Assembly (NCBI RefSeq): GCF_013388255.1
Contig: NZ_CP058215.1
Location: forward strand, 2,285,332 to 2,349,331
Reading direction: 5' to 3'
Source: Methanolobus zinderi
Lineage (GTDB): Archaea > Halobacteriota > Methanosarcinia > Methanosarcinales > Methanosarcinaceae
Length of the DNA stretch: 64,000 bases
Shown here: piece after piece, positions 34,038 through 42,252 of the stretch
Layout of the letters: the number at the start of each line of letters is the position of its first letter
Position numbering within the stretch: position 1 is the stretch's first letter
Translations under genes and position numbers: made by a program
The notes under the pieces: generated by a model
Seen by the model: only the letters and a program-made list of their open reading frames with translations
Told to the model about the DNA's origin: nothing
The model's database searches: none

Positions 34038-35690
34038 ATGACAGCAAAAGCAAATCCCGATCCTGACTTTTTTAAAGCATGCAGGGAAATCCTGGAGATG
34101 GTGATAAAAAAAGAGATCACCGACAAGCAGCAGTTAAACGAGGCAAAGAAGAAGATTTCCAAGAAGTACAGACTTTCCTGCCTTCCTAAAAACGCCGATA
34201 TAATAGTTACCGGAAACGATGAAGAGCAGGAGACCGTCAGGGATATTCTGCGCCGCAAACCTGTACGTACCATATCGGGTGTGGCCGTCATTGCAGCAAT
34301 GACCTCACCGGCACCCTGCCCCCACGGAGTCTGCCTGCCCTGTCCGGGCGGACCGGATTCTGAATTCCATTCGCCGCAAAGCTATATGGGCAGAGAACCC
34401 TCCACGATGCGTGCGATCCAGTATGAGTACGACCCATACAGGATAGTTACCGGAAGACTGGAACAGTTAAAGCAGATAGGACATGAGGTAAAAAAAGCCG
34501 AGCTAATCGTCATGGGCGGCACTTTTTCTGCCAGGTCCATCGATTACCAGCAGTGGTATACAAAACGCTGTCTGGAAGCAATGAATGACTTTTACGGGAA
34601 ATCCTGGCGCCAGGAAGTTCATACCATAGGCAAGCAGTTACCCTATGTGACCCTGGAAGATGTGCAGCGGATGAACGAGACCGCAGCTATCCGGAATACG
34701 GGCATTACCTTTGAAACAAGACCTGACTGGACATCGACCCAACATGTGGACAGGATGCTCGAACTCGGAGCTACCAAGGTGGAGATCGGTGTACAGAGTA
34801 CCTATGATTTCGTCCTTTCCCGGATGAAAAGAGGACATACGGTGGCTGACAGTATTGAAGCTAACCGTATTCTCAGGGACAGCGGCCTGAAAGTAGGATT
34901 CCATATGATGCCCGGACTTCCCGGAATGGATGAGGAAAGGGAGATCAGAAACTTTAAGAGGGTGTTCAACAATCCCGGATTTAAACCAGATTATCTTAAG
35001 ATATACCCCACGCTTGTCACGGAAGGCACCGAACTCAATGAAATGTGGGCTCGCGGAGAGTACCGGGCAATCAGCGATGAGGATGCAGTGGGATTGCTTG
35101 CCGATATAAAGTCGTTTGTACCGGAATGGGTGCGAATGCAGCGTATCCAGCGCGACATACCCGCCCAGCAGATACTGGACGGAGTCAGAAAGAGCAATAT
35201 AAGACAGCTTGCCAGGGAGCGTCTGATACAAAACGGAGAAACTTGCCGGTGTATCAGATGCCGGGAAGTCGGACATAACATCCTGCAGGGCAGAGAGCCC
35301 GATGTGGATAATATCGACCTCAAGACTATGAGTTATGACTGCTGCGGCGGTAAGGAACACTTCATAGCATTCGAAGACAGGGTTCAGGACATCCTGATCG
35401 GATTTATAAGACTGAGATTCCCTAACAGACCTCACAGGAATGAGCTGGAGAGCGCAGCCCTGGGAAGAGAGCTGCATGTATATGGCTCCATGGTGCCTGT
35501 TGGTGATAAGGCCGGGGGCCATGACTGGCAGCACAGAGGATACGGAGCCGAGCTCGTGGCACATGCAGAGAAGATAGCCCGGGATGCGGGTTACAGCAAA
35601 CTGGCAATAACGAGTGGCATAGGTGTGAGGAGATACTATCAGCGCCTCGGCTATGAACGTGACGGAGTGTATATGTCGAAAAGATTGTAG
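34038..35690 (+). CDS. Elp3-type tRNA uridine-34 modification enzyme (radical SAM + GNAT)
   Basis: The protein has 550 residues from the ATG at 34038; a GTG at 34032 is possible. The radical-SAM half has a cluster motif CPHGVCLPCPGG (Cys94, 99, 102) and RAIQYEYDPYRIVTGRLEQL. The C-terminal half is an acetyltransferase fold with LHVYGSMVPVG, DWQHRGYGAELVAHAEKIAR (acetyl-CoA loop) and SGIGVRRYYQRLGYERDG. A Zn-type cysteine patch, CRCIRCREVGHN, lies between. Archaeal Elp3 makes carboxymethyluridine at the wobble position of tRNA without the other Elongator subunits. Length matches the family. Confidence 0.93.
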   Translation: MTAKANPDPDFFKACREILEMVIKKEITDKQQLNEAKKKISKKYRLSCLPKNADIIVTGNDEEQETVRDILRRKPVRTISGVAVIAAMTSPAPCPHGVCLPCPGGPDSEFHSPQSYMGREPSTMRAIQYEYDPYRIVTGRLEQLKQIGHEVKKAELIVMGGTFSARSIDYQQWYTKRCLEAMNDFYGKSWRQEVHTIGKQLPYVTLEDVQRMNETAAIRNTGITFETRPDWTSTQHVDRMLELGATKVEIGVQSTYDFVLSRMKRGHTVADSIEANRILRDSGLKVGFHMMPGLPGMDEEREIRNFKRVFNNPGFKPDYLKIYPTLVTEGTELNEMWARGEYRAISDEDAVGLLADIKSFVPEWVRMQRIQRDIPAQQILDGVRKSNIRQLARERLIQNGETCRCIRCREVGHNILQGREPDVDNIDLKTMSYDCCGGKEHFIAFEDRVQDILIGFIRLRFPNRPHRNELESAALGRELHVYGSMVPVGDKAGGHDWQHRGYGAELVAHAEKIARDAGYSKLAITSGIGVRRYYQRLGYERDGVYMSKRL

Positions 35691-35802
35691 GTTGGCGGGA
35701 TAATATTTATTTCCGATGAAAGTTATAAACCAGAGAAAGAAAATAAAAACCTTGCCTGTTCCTATTATATGCGAATCATGGCATACATAAAAAGGAGACT
35801 TA

Positions 35803-36144
35803 ATGTCAGAAAATGAACTTCTTGAAGAAATACTGAAAAACCTGCAAGCCATAAACACAAAACTTGACAGGATAGTCGGAAAAAAGGAGTCATTTTCCGA
35901 GCCTGAAAAGGAAGATATCACAGATTCGCTGGATATCATGACCTTGCTCTCGCTTCCGGATCATCTGCGCACCACGGCTACAACTCTTTTTGAGATCGGG
36001 CCTGCAACCGCAGAGGAAGTATCCAAAGTGACATTCAAGGAAAGAGCGGTTGAAAGTAACTATCTCAATCAACTGGTCAGAATGGAGCATGTTGAAAAAT
36101 ACAGAGAGGGAAGAAAGATCTATTTCCGTATCAGGGAAAAATAA
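35803..36144 (+). CDS. winged-helix protein with N-terminal coiled coil
   Basis: The protein has 113 residues. The N-terminal 25 residues form a likely coiled coil (NELLEEILKNLQAINTKLDR), followed by a charged linker. The C-terminal part (about 42-112) fits a winged helix: LSLPDHLRTTATTLFEIGPA, TAEEVSKVTFKERAVESNYL (recognition helix) and HVEKYREGRKIYFRI as the wing. Small archaeal regulators of this shape are common. It lies 92 bases before the ParA-like gene and may regulate it. GGAG precedes the ATG. The target is unknown. Confidence 0.7.
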   Translation: MSENELLEEILKNLQAINTKLDRIVGKKESFSEPEKEDITDSLDIMTLLSLPDHLRTTATTLFEIGPATAEEVSKVTFKERAVESNYLNQLVRMEHVEKYREGRKIYFRIREK

Positions 36145-36236
36145 AATCAGAAGCTTTTTAAGCTATGACAAAATCTTCCAGAGTGAGATAAAAACTTAGA
36201 ACTGCACAGGACGAACAAATCAAAGAGGAAATAAAG

Positions 36237-36983
36237 ATGACTTTTACACTGGCCGTACACTCTTCAAAGGGGGGCACCGGGAAAACCAGTATTGCAGTCA
36301 ACCTTGCGGCAGCATATGCGCAGGATGGAAAAAACGTATGTCTTCTGGATGTAGATATCAGGGGACCTTCTCTGTGTAGTATATTCAAACCTGAAACCTA
36401 TTTCTGGGTAAATGACCTGCTATCCGGAAAGAGAGGTATAAATGACACCATACATGATGTCAGTGATGAATTCGGAACAGAAGGTAAGTTCTTTGTGGGT
36501 TACTCCAACCCAGATATCAATGAAATACGTGAGATTGCAAGAAAAGACCGTAACTGGCAATCCACTGCACTGAGAAACCTTATCAGTGGGAAAAAAGAGC
36601 TTGCAAGCAAGAACATCGACATAATCATCTTTGACACAAGCCCGGGAGTCAAATATGAGTCTATCAACGCAGTTGCTGCATCCGATCTTGTACTGATAGT
36701 ACACAACTCCTCTGCCGCATGTGACAATTGTACCGATCAGTTGATCCAGGGAATATACTCACCATTGAACAAACAGTGTGCAATAGTCGATAATATGTAT
36801 CATCAGAATGTCCTCGAGACTCCGGATGAGAAAAAATTCGGAATCGACGTAGTTGCACGGATACCATGTATGTGCAACGTGGCCACCAGAAACAGAGAGA
36901 TACTCACACTGGCCGAGCCGGAACATGTTTTCTCAAAGTCGATATATAGTGCAAAAGAGAAAATAGACCGCCGTTACCGATAA
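36237..36983 (+). CDS. MinD/ParA-type ATPase with two Cys pairs
   Basis: The protein has 248 residues. The deviant Walker A loop SKGGTGKTS (10-18), VCLLDVDIRGPSLCSIF and IIIFDTSPGVKYESINAV (switch II) identify the MinD/ParA/Mrp class. Two Cys pairs, Cys162/Cys165 (CDNC) and Cys211/Cys213 (CMC), are unusual for chromosome-partition ParA and recall the metal-binding Cys of Nbp35/ApbC-like carriers, though the position and spacing differ. No ParB gene is adjacent. It could act in metallocentre assembly or in positioning. GAGG precedes the ATG. The role is unresolved. Confidence 0.78.
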   Translation: MTFTLAVHSSKGGTGKTSIAVNLAAAYAQDGKNVCLLDVDIRGPSLCSIFKPETYFWVNDLLSGKRGINDTIHDVSDEFGTEGKFFVGYSNPDINEIREIARKDRNWQSTALRNLISGKKELASKNIDIIIFDTSPGVKYESINAVAASDLVLIVHNSSAACDNCTDQLIQGIYSPLNKQCAIVDNMYHQNVLETPDEKKFGIDVVARIPCMCNVATRNREILTLAEPEHVFSKSIYSAKEKIDRRYR

Positions 36984-36995
36984 AACTGACTGCAT

Positions 36996-37814
36996 TCACT
37001 TTTTCCTATCATCGTCTTTTTGCTCGATTATAGGAAGTACCTCATTATACAGGTAATCGTCCATATTTTCGGATCTAATCCTGCTGAAATCCTCTTCTAT
37101 ATCTTCTGATGATAGTATTATCTCCTTGACTATAGAGAAGAAGAAAAATGCTACAAATGCAGCACTAAGAGCCAGAACCACTCTTTCAAACGGATATAGG
37201 AGTATCACCGAATTGAACATTTCAGCGTTCAGGTCGAAGATATAGGCATATGCGATGCTGCCTACCAGATGATCAGAAAGAATACCGATCAAAGCTGCAA
37301 AGAAAAGTGAGACAAATATGTAGACTCGGGAATGAATAGATTTTATGCTGTTCTTTTCAAAAGCAATGAAAGCTATCAACACAACAATATGGAACCATGG
37401 ATAGAAAAAAGCTTCTCTTCCCACAGGAAACAGGTACCAGATGAAGATAAGTGCTCCGAATATACTTAAAGCTGCCTTTTGTTGCCTGTTGACTATAAGA
37501 CCAGACACAACCGAAGCAAGCATTATGAAAAACGGTGAAAGCATACGAAAAGCATCCCTGCTTATGTAGCCGGGATTATTGAGCTCATGCAGAAATAAGC
37601 CAATAAAAGATATTAATGCGCCCCATACAGGCCCGTAGAGCATACCATTCAATGAACCAAAGGCAACAATGGAACTTATCCTTGTACCATCTATCCCTAT
37701 CACACCTGTCAGGTCAGGCAGGTAGCTGGAGAAATACGTAAGAATAATACCAAACAGAAGATAGATGAAACTGACATTTTTCCTGATCTTCAGTTTTGGA
37801 AGCATTGGTGGCAT
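36996..37814 (-). CDS. ECF-transporter S-component-like membrane protein
   Basis: The protein has 272 residues from the ATG at 37814, which lies 25-35 bases from TTTATATATAA (37839-37849); longer frames cross that promoter. It has seven or so helices. TGVIGIDGTRISSIVAFGSL with GMLYGPVWGALISFIGLFLH resembles the small-molecule-binding membrane half of energy-coupling-factor transporters, and the acidic C-terminal tail (SSEDIEEDFSRIRSENMD) is cytoplasmic. No EcfA or EcfT gene is nearby, so if this is an S component it shares a distant energising module. The substrate is unknown. Confidence 0.55.
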   Translation of the reverse strand: MPPMLPKLKIRKNVSFIYLLFGIILTYFSSYLPDLTGVIGIDGTRISSIVAFGSLNGMLYGPVWGALISFIGLFLHELNNPGYISRDAFRMLSPFFIMLASVVSGLIVNRQQKAALSIFGALIFIWYLFPVGREAFFYPWFHIVVLIAFIAFEKNSIKSIHSRVYIFVSLFFAALIGILSDHLVGSIAYAYIFDLNAEMFNSVILLYPFERVVLALSAAFVAFFFFSIVKEIILSSEDIEEDFSRIRSENMDDYLYNEVLPIIEQKDDDRKK

Positions 37815-38367
37815 ATCAGAACCAATCAAGGAAAGTAATTTATATATAAGTTTACATTGGAACCTGCCTTCAGGTGTTCTGAAATAAATTTTTAAATAAT
37901 TATAATCAGCTATTAGTGGAAAAATGATTCTCTGCACATATAATTTTTTACTTCTATAATACAAGAACTTGAATCACTTTTAGATACACCAGATTCTAAC
38001 TGTATATTAATAGTGTAAATTAATTTGTTCTATAGCCAATATTTTAAAATATAAAACTAAATTATAAAAATATAAGGCACATATAATTTGTATTTACTAT
38101 CAAAAGTAATATATAGAACATAATTTATCAAATGACGGAAAAAGATGATATTTCAGTAAAAAGCCTCATGATACTTATTCTGACACAAGCATCTACAAAA
38201 AAATAAAAAATTATACTATTAAACTAATATCATATCATGAATATAATCTTATATTTCGGGATACCTTTAAATAAAACTTTGTATATACAGTAAGTTATCA
38301 CAGTATAAAATGATGTGTTCATGATTATAAATTCATAGATTTTAAAAACAATAAATGGAGATTTAAG
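37815..38367. promoter_or_regulatory. 553-bp very AT-rich divergent regulatory region
   Basis: This is one of the longest and the most AT-rich gap of the window. It holds the TATA box of the minus gene (37839-37849), TAATATATAG (about 38109-38118) in front of a possible 24-codon frame, and further TATA-like runs before the DUF1699 gene (for example TTTAAATAAAA near 38266-38276). The DUF1699 transcript could have a leader of up to about 70 bases. I found no tRNA or known riboswitch in it. Confidence 0.4.
38132..38206 (+). CDS. possible 24-codon small ORF
   Basis: The frame encodes 24 residues (MTEKDDISVKSLMILILTQA and four more). An ATATAT-containing box lies about 15-23 bases before the ATG, close to the spacing of leaderless archaeal genes. 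It may be a real small protein, a remnant of a longer gene, or chance in AT-rich DNA. There is no ribosome site. Confidence 0.2.
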   Translation: MTEKDDISVKSLMILILTQASTKK

Positions 38368-38769
38368 ATGAAAATAAGAGTTGTAAGTTCAAAAGAGGAA
38401 ATCAACACACTTGGACCAAATGAAGAGATCGTGCATCTTGCATTCAGACCTTCAAACACCGATATTTTTTCACTGGTAATGAAATGCCCAAGTGTCAAGG
38501 CGCTCCACATACCAAGCTCATACAAGAGGACGATTTCCAATTCCGCAAAGATGTACCTCGAGATGCAGGGAATCGACCTCCTTGAAGGCGATGTATGGGG
38601 CCACAGGAAAGATATAAACGAATACTCCGAAGTATCACAGACCGTTTACGACCGCATTGATCAGTACAGGGAAGAAGGATTCTCAGAAGATGAGATCGAG
38701 GACAAAATGGTAAGAGAGACCAGACTCAGTCCGGATTTCATTAAGTTCCTTGTCAGGCAGAACAACTAA
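38368..38769 (+). CDS. DUF1699 family protein
   Basis: The protein has 133 residues. KIRVVSSKEEINTLGPNEEI, then VHLAFRPSNTDIFSLVMKCP, SVKALHIPSSYKRTISNSAK and LEGDVWGHRKDINEYSEV match the methanogen-specific DUF1699 family. The fold looks alpha/beta with a helical C-terminal half that could be a small DNA-binding or dimerisation domain (YREEGFSEDEIEDKMVRETR, a helix-turn-helix-like rhythm). GGAG lies eight bases before the ATG. It follows a long AT-rich leader region, which points to regulated expression. The function is not established. Confidence 0.72.
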   Translation: MKIRVVSSKEEINTLGPNEEIVHLAFRPSNTDIFSLVMKCPSVKALHIPSSYKRTISNSAKMYLEMQGIDLLEGDVWGHRKDINEYSEVSQTVYDRIDQYREEGFSEDEIEDKMVRETRLSPDFIKFLVRQNN

Positions 38770-38805
38770 AACTAAAAAGGGCCTCTGGCCCACAATTATT
38801 TATTA

Positions 38806-39228
38806 CTATTTTTCACCGTATATCTGGACGAGTACTTTTCTTGAACGCGGACGATTATCCAGGTCTATAAATATAATCTGTTGCCAGGTCCCGAGCTGAA
38901 GGTTTCCGTTGAGCAGGGGAAAAGATTCACTCTGACCGATCAGTGAAGCTCTGACATGAGAATGTCCGTTTCCGTCATGCCATTTTTCATTGTGCTTGTA
39001 TGTGATACCCTGCGGCACCAGTCTTTCCAGCGTCTCCTGAAGGTCAGATATGAGACCGGATTCATATTCAATAGTAGTTATGGCAGCAGTAGAACCCGGC
39101 GCGAACACCATGGCTATGCCGTTCATGATCCCCGATGACGCGACGATATCCGACACATCAGGAGTGATATCGATTATATCCGCATTCCCTTTCGTATCAA
39201 ATTCTATATATTCGCTTACCACTACCAA
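38806..39228 (-). CDS. YjbQ family protein (UPF0047)
   Basis: The protein has 140 residues, standard for the family. The conserved blocks are FDTKGNADIIDITPDVSDIV, GIAMVFAPGSTAAITTIEYE, HVRASLIGQSESFPLLNG and QLGTWQQIIFIDLDNRPRSR, with the His/Glu/Asp set of a small metal-dependent trimeric fold. Some members show weak thiamine-phosphate-synthase activity, so the true role is uncertain. The start is a TTG at 39228 with GGTG seven bases upstream; GTG at 39222 is the alternative. It lies 14 bases after the small membrane protein gene on the same strand. Confidence 0.85.
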   Translation of the reverse strand: MVVVSEYIEFDTKGNADIIDITPDVSDIVASSGIMNGIAMVFAPGSTAAITTIEYESGLISDLQETLERLVPQGITYKHNEKWHDGNGHSHVRASLIGQSESFPLLNGNLQLGTWQQIIFIDLDNRPRSRKVLVQIYGEK

Positions 39229-39242
39229 ACAAAAACACCCTA

Positions 39243-39431
39243 TCAGTCCATCTGGTTTATCTTCAGGCCTATTGCCGAAGTAACTATAATAAAGACAACA
39301 AGTGCGCCCACAAAGCCGTATTCCTGTAACTGCTGCATGCCCTGCATGGTCTGATGCACCAGTACGAAAAGTACTGTCAACAGGATTACTGAGCCAATGG
39401 AGGCTATAATTTCAAGTTCTTTTTTATTCAT
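39243..39431 (-). CDS. small two-helix membrane protein
   Basis: The protein has 62 residues from the ATG at 39431 (MNKKELEIIASIGSVILLTV); a longer frame adds ten residues. Two helices (about 8-28 and 37-57) are joined by HQTMQGMQQLQEYG. The C-terminus is KINQMD. It is cotranscribed with the YjbQ gene. No family or function is recognised. Confidence 0.5.
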   Translation of the reverse strand: MNKKELEIIASIGSVILLTVLFVLVHQTMQGMQQLQEYGFVGALVVFIIVTSAIGLKINQMD

Positions 39432-39531
39432 CAGTGAGTAATTGAATGACAAGTACATCAATTTAACGCAGATAACAAAGCATTTTTAATAATATAAAGT
39501 GAATCTTATTTCAAAAAAACACGGGTATTTC

Positions 39532-40032
39532 ATGACAGAGTTCGAAAGGACACTTGTTCAGTCTTTTAACACATATTTTGAAGAAAAGGACATAAAAGGC
39601 ATAGCACATCGCCTGAAACAGCACCGGTTCACACCACAGTTCCTGGATGTGCTGGTGGATTCACTGGACCCTGATTACTATATGGGGATCGAATGCAAGA
39701 GCATCTCAGTGGACAAAGGAGCAAAAGCACTCTATTTCACCCAGCATTTCACAACCGACAAGAAAGGGATACATCAGATAGACCGCATATCCGACTACCT
39801 GATCAGATCAGGAAGAACGGGTTTCCTTGCCATAGAACTTAGAATGGGAGTCGGTAAAGCCAGAGAAGCATACATAATACCATGGGATGTACTCCGGGAC
39901 AGGTTCCACGAAGATGGCAGGACAAAATTCACGGTGGATGAGATACAGGACTTCTGCAGAATGGAAAGAAAAGCAAACAAATATGTCATTGACCCTGAGG
40001 GATGGAAGAAAGGGTCAAGGATAATCTCGTGA
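39532..40032 (+). CDS. PD-(D/E)XK nuclease-like protein (Hjc/RecU-like)
   Basis: The protein has 166 residues from the ATG at 39532 (MTEFERTLVQSFNTYFEEKD). The nuclease core can be read as an N-terminal Glu (FERTLVQ), then DSLDPDYYMGIECKSISVDK, where Asp and E-x-K form the PD-(D/E)XK site, and QIDRISDYLIRSGRTGFLAI with the Gln of the fourth motif. Such proteins include Holliday-junction resolvases and restriction-type nucleases. It lies seven bases upstream of the DHH gene, so the two proteins probably act in the same DNA or RNA process. The exact substrate is unknown. Confidence 0.7.
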   Translation: MTEFERTLVQSFNTYFEEKDIKGIAHRLKQHRFTPQFLDVLVDSLDPDYYMGIECKSISVDKGAKALYFTQHFTTDKKGIHQIDRISDYLIRSGRTGFLAIELRMGVGKAREAYIIPWDVLRDRFHEDGRTKFTVDEIQDFCRMERKANKYVIDPEGWKKGSRIIS

Positions 40033-40039
40033 GGGAAAG

Positions 40040-41422
40040 ATGTCCGAAACCATGATACAGATGGCACAGCGTGCCAAAAAGTGTGCTGAAGAGATAAAAA
40101 AGCACAGGGAGATACAACTGGTATCCCACATCGATGCCGACGGAATAACATCAGGAGCCATTATAGCAAAAGCCCTTGAGAGAGCCGGTATAGAGTATGA
40201 GATGCTCTTTGTAAAGCAGCTTGATGAGAATATCGTCAGTGAGCTTGCAGACAAGAATCCGGAACTTACAATATTTACCGATCTTGGCAGTGGCCAGATA
40301 GAACATATAAGTAACTATGGACTGCATGCGATCATTTCAGATCATCACAGACCACAGGGAGATACAGACCTGCACCTGAACCCACATCTTTTCGGGGCAA
40401 ACGGTTCCTTTGAGATAAGTGGTTCCGGAACCACATTCATACTTGCCGGCCAGCTTGGCAACAACAGTGACCTGGCAGACCTGGCAATTGTCGGCTGTGT
40501 GGGTGATATGCAATACCGCAAGTACGGGAAACTTGTCAGCCTGAACAGGGAGATCCTTGAAGCAAATCCCACCATCATAGAAGCTAAAAAAGATATTTCC
40601 CTCTATGGAAAACAGACAAGACCCGTATTCAAGATGCTCCAGTTCTCATCTGACCCATACCTTCCGGGACTTTCTGGCAGCGAGGACGCTTGTATTGATT
40701 TTCTGCACAGGATCGGGCTGCGGTCAGGGAATGATGAGAAGTGGCGTCGGTGGATAGACCTGGATGAGGGAGAAAAGGTCAGGGTCACTTCCTCACTGCT
40801 GCAGTACTCAGTTCAGAACGGGCTGTCCTCATACAATGTCAACCGCCTTGTGGGAGAATGCTACCTGTTATTACAGGAAGAAGAGGGCACCGAAATGAGA
40901 GACGCCAGCGAGTATTCCACTCTTCTGAATGCTACGGGCAGATACATGCAGGCAGAGGTCGGTATGGCAGTCTGCATGGGAGACAGGGAAGAGGCCTATG
41001 ATTCTGCAAGCAGATTGCTTAACGAGCACAGGAAGAACCTTGTTGACGGGCTGAATTTCGTAAAGGACAACGGAGTCACCCAGCTTTCCCATCTGCAGTT
41101 CTTCGATGCCGGCAGCAGTATCCCGGAGACCATCGTTGGTATTGTCGCGGGAATGAGCCATGCTTCCAATAACCGTCATCTTCCTATTGTAGCCTTTGCG
41201 AACAAGGAGGACGGTCATAAGGTTTCGGCAAGAGGGACCCAGGAACTTGTAAACAGGGGTCTGAACCTCTCGGAAGCCATAGGACAGGTCTGCCAGGAGA
41301 TTGGAGGAGCGGGCGGCGGGCATGATATTGCTGCAGGTGCAACTGTGCCCTTTGGTAAAAAACAGGAATTTATAGAGAAACTGAATTCCGTGATAGCATC
41401 ACAGATAGCCGCCAGGGCATAA
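40040..41422 (+). CDS. DHH/DHHA1 phosphoesterase (RecJ/GAN-like nuclease)
   Basis: The protein has 460 residues. The DHH domain shows SHIDADGITSG (29-39), IFTDLGSG and SDHHRP with Asp101-His102-His103, the two-metal catalytic set. The C-terminal DHHA1 domain ends in GGAGGGHDIAAGATVPFGKK, the substrate-binding Gly-rich loop. Archaeal members include the GINS-associated nuclease GAN and single-strand or RNA exonucleases. GAGG lies before the ATG. It is coupled to the PD-(D/E)XK gene. No replication gene is adjacent, so it could be GAN or a repair paralogue. Confidence 0.85.
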   Translation: MSETMIQMAQRAKKCAEEIKKHREIQLVSHIDADGITSGAIIAKALERAGIEYEMLFVKQLDENIVSELADKNPELTIFTDLGSGQIEHISNYGLHAIISDHHRPQGDTDLHLNPHLFGANGSFEISGSGTTFILAGQLGNNSDLADLAIVGCVGDMQYRKYGKLVSLNREILEANPTIIEAKKDISLYGKQTRPVFKMLQFSSDPYLPGLSGSEDACIDFLHRIGLRSGNDEKWRRWIDLDEGEKVRVTSSLLQYSVQNGLSSYNVNRLVGECYLLLQEEEGTEMRDASEYSTLLNATGRYMQAEVGMAVCMGDREEAYDSASRLLNEHRKNLVDGLNFVKDNGVTQLSHLQFFDAGSSIPETIVGIVAGMSHASNNRHLPIVAFANKEDGHKVSARGTQELVNRGLNLSEAIGQVCQEIGGAGGGHDIAAGATVPFGKKQEFIEKLNSVIASQIAARA

Positions 41423-41439
41423 AAAAGAAATTATTAATT

Positions 41440-42228
41440 CTACAGTTCGTTGATGTGCTTCAGTTCATTGATGTTGAGCAGTGTTGACATCGCATTTGTC
41501 CTGATGGGAATGCCATGCTCCTGAACTATAGCCATGGGATTCGTACCGCCAATCACAACAATTCCCAGATGATCCCTCTCCACAGGCACATCCAGTATTC
41601 TTGTGTTGGGTTCCCCAACCTCCAGAATTCCGGTTATACCGGCATCGACCATGTCTGACAGGGTGTTGTCGATCACATCCCTTGCAACCATGGGAGCTTC
41701 CCTCAGGTTCGCGAGGATCTTTCCGGTACCGGTCCTGAGCATCTCCATAACCGATGTAAGTTCCTGTGACATTAATACTTCCAGAGGGTCAATGGTTGTA
41801 CTCTGGTATGTCAGGACATTGGTAAAACGAATAGGTGCACCATCCCGGATCTCCACAAGACCGCCGAATCTGGGTTTGACCATCACGCCGGCTTTTAAAA
41901 GAATACCGTCGATGGTGATACTGCATACTGTTGCAAAGCCGACTTCATCCTTGCCGATGACCCTGTCCCCGATAGAATCGCCTTCATGCAATACCTTAAG
42001 CATCGGACTTACGGCAAGACCACTGTTGATGGCAAGGCTGAATATCTTTAGTACATCCTCAAAATCCTCTTTGTGGATCAGGGAAAGGTTGACTATTACA
42101 TCGCCTTCCATGGTCTTTGGATTGAATGTCGTCCTGAACATCAGATCCTCGATCTTGGAAGACGTAAACTGAATACGGCTGTTTTGTAGCAACAATACAC
42201 CTCTACCGTTTAAGCAACTTGCACCCAT
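41440..42228 (-). CDS. NrpR-type nitrogen regulator domain protein without helix-turn-helix (NrpRII-like)
   Basis: The open frame has 262 residues and consists almost wholly of one NrpR/DUF128 domain: [49 protein letters not shown] and [20 protein letters not shown]. There is no N-terminal winged helix. In Methanosarcina a two-protein system is known, with NrpRI binding DNA and NrpRII sensing 2-oxoglutarate; this fits NrpRII. The ATG at 42228 overlaps a CTATAAAT box (42227-42234). A TTG at 42192 preceded by GAGGTG may be the true start. It is 24 bases downstream of the cupin isomerase gene on a different promoter or as read-through. Confidence 0.78.
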   Translation of the reverse strand: MGASCLNGRGVLLLQNSRIQFTSSKIEDLMFRTTFNPKTMEGDVIVNLSLIHKEDFEDVLKIFSLAINSGLAVSPMLKVLHEGDSIGDRVIGKDEVGFATVCSITIDGILLKAGVMVKPRFGGLVEIRDGAPIRFTNVLTYQSTTIDPLEVLMSQELTSVMEMLRTGTGKILANLREAPMVARDVIDNTLSDMVDAGITGILEVGEPNTRILDVPVERDHLGIVVIGGTNPMAIVQEHGIPIRTNAMSTLLNINELKHINEL

Positions 42229-42252
42229 TTATAGGTTCACATAATAAAAACC

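Noticed and set aside
34638-35939. A 433-codon open frame on the minus strand
   Set aside because: It lies antisense to the Elp3 gene, whose motifs are complete. Its translation is low-complexity with no family pattern, a shadow of codon use in the true gene.
41440-42228. Annotation as full NrpR with DNA-binding domain
   Set aside because: No helix-turn-helix precedes the DUF128-type domain and the upstream DNA holds the promoter.
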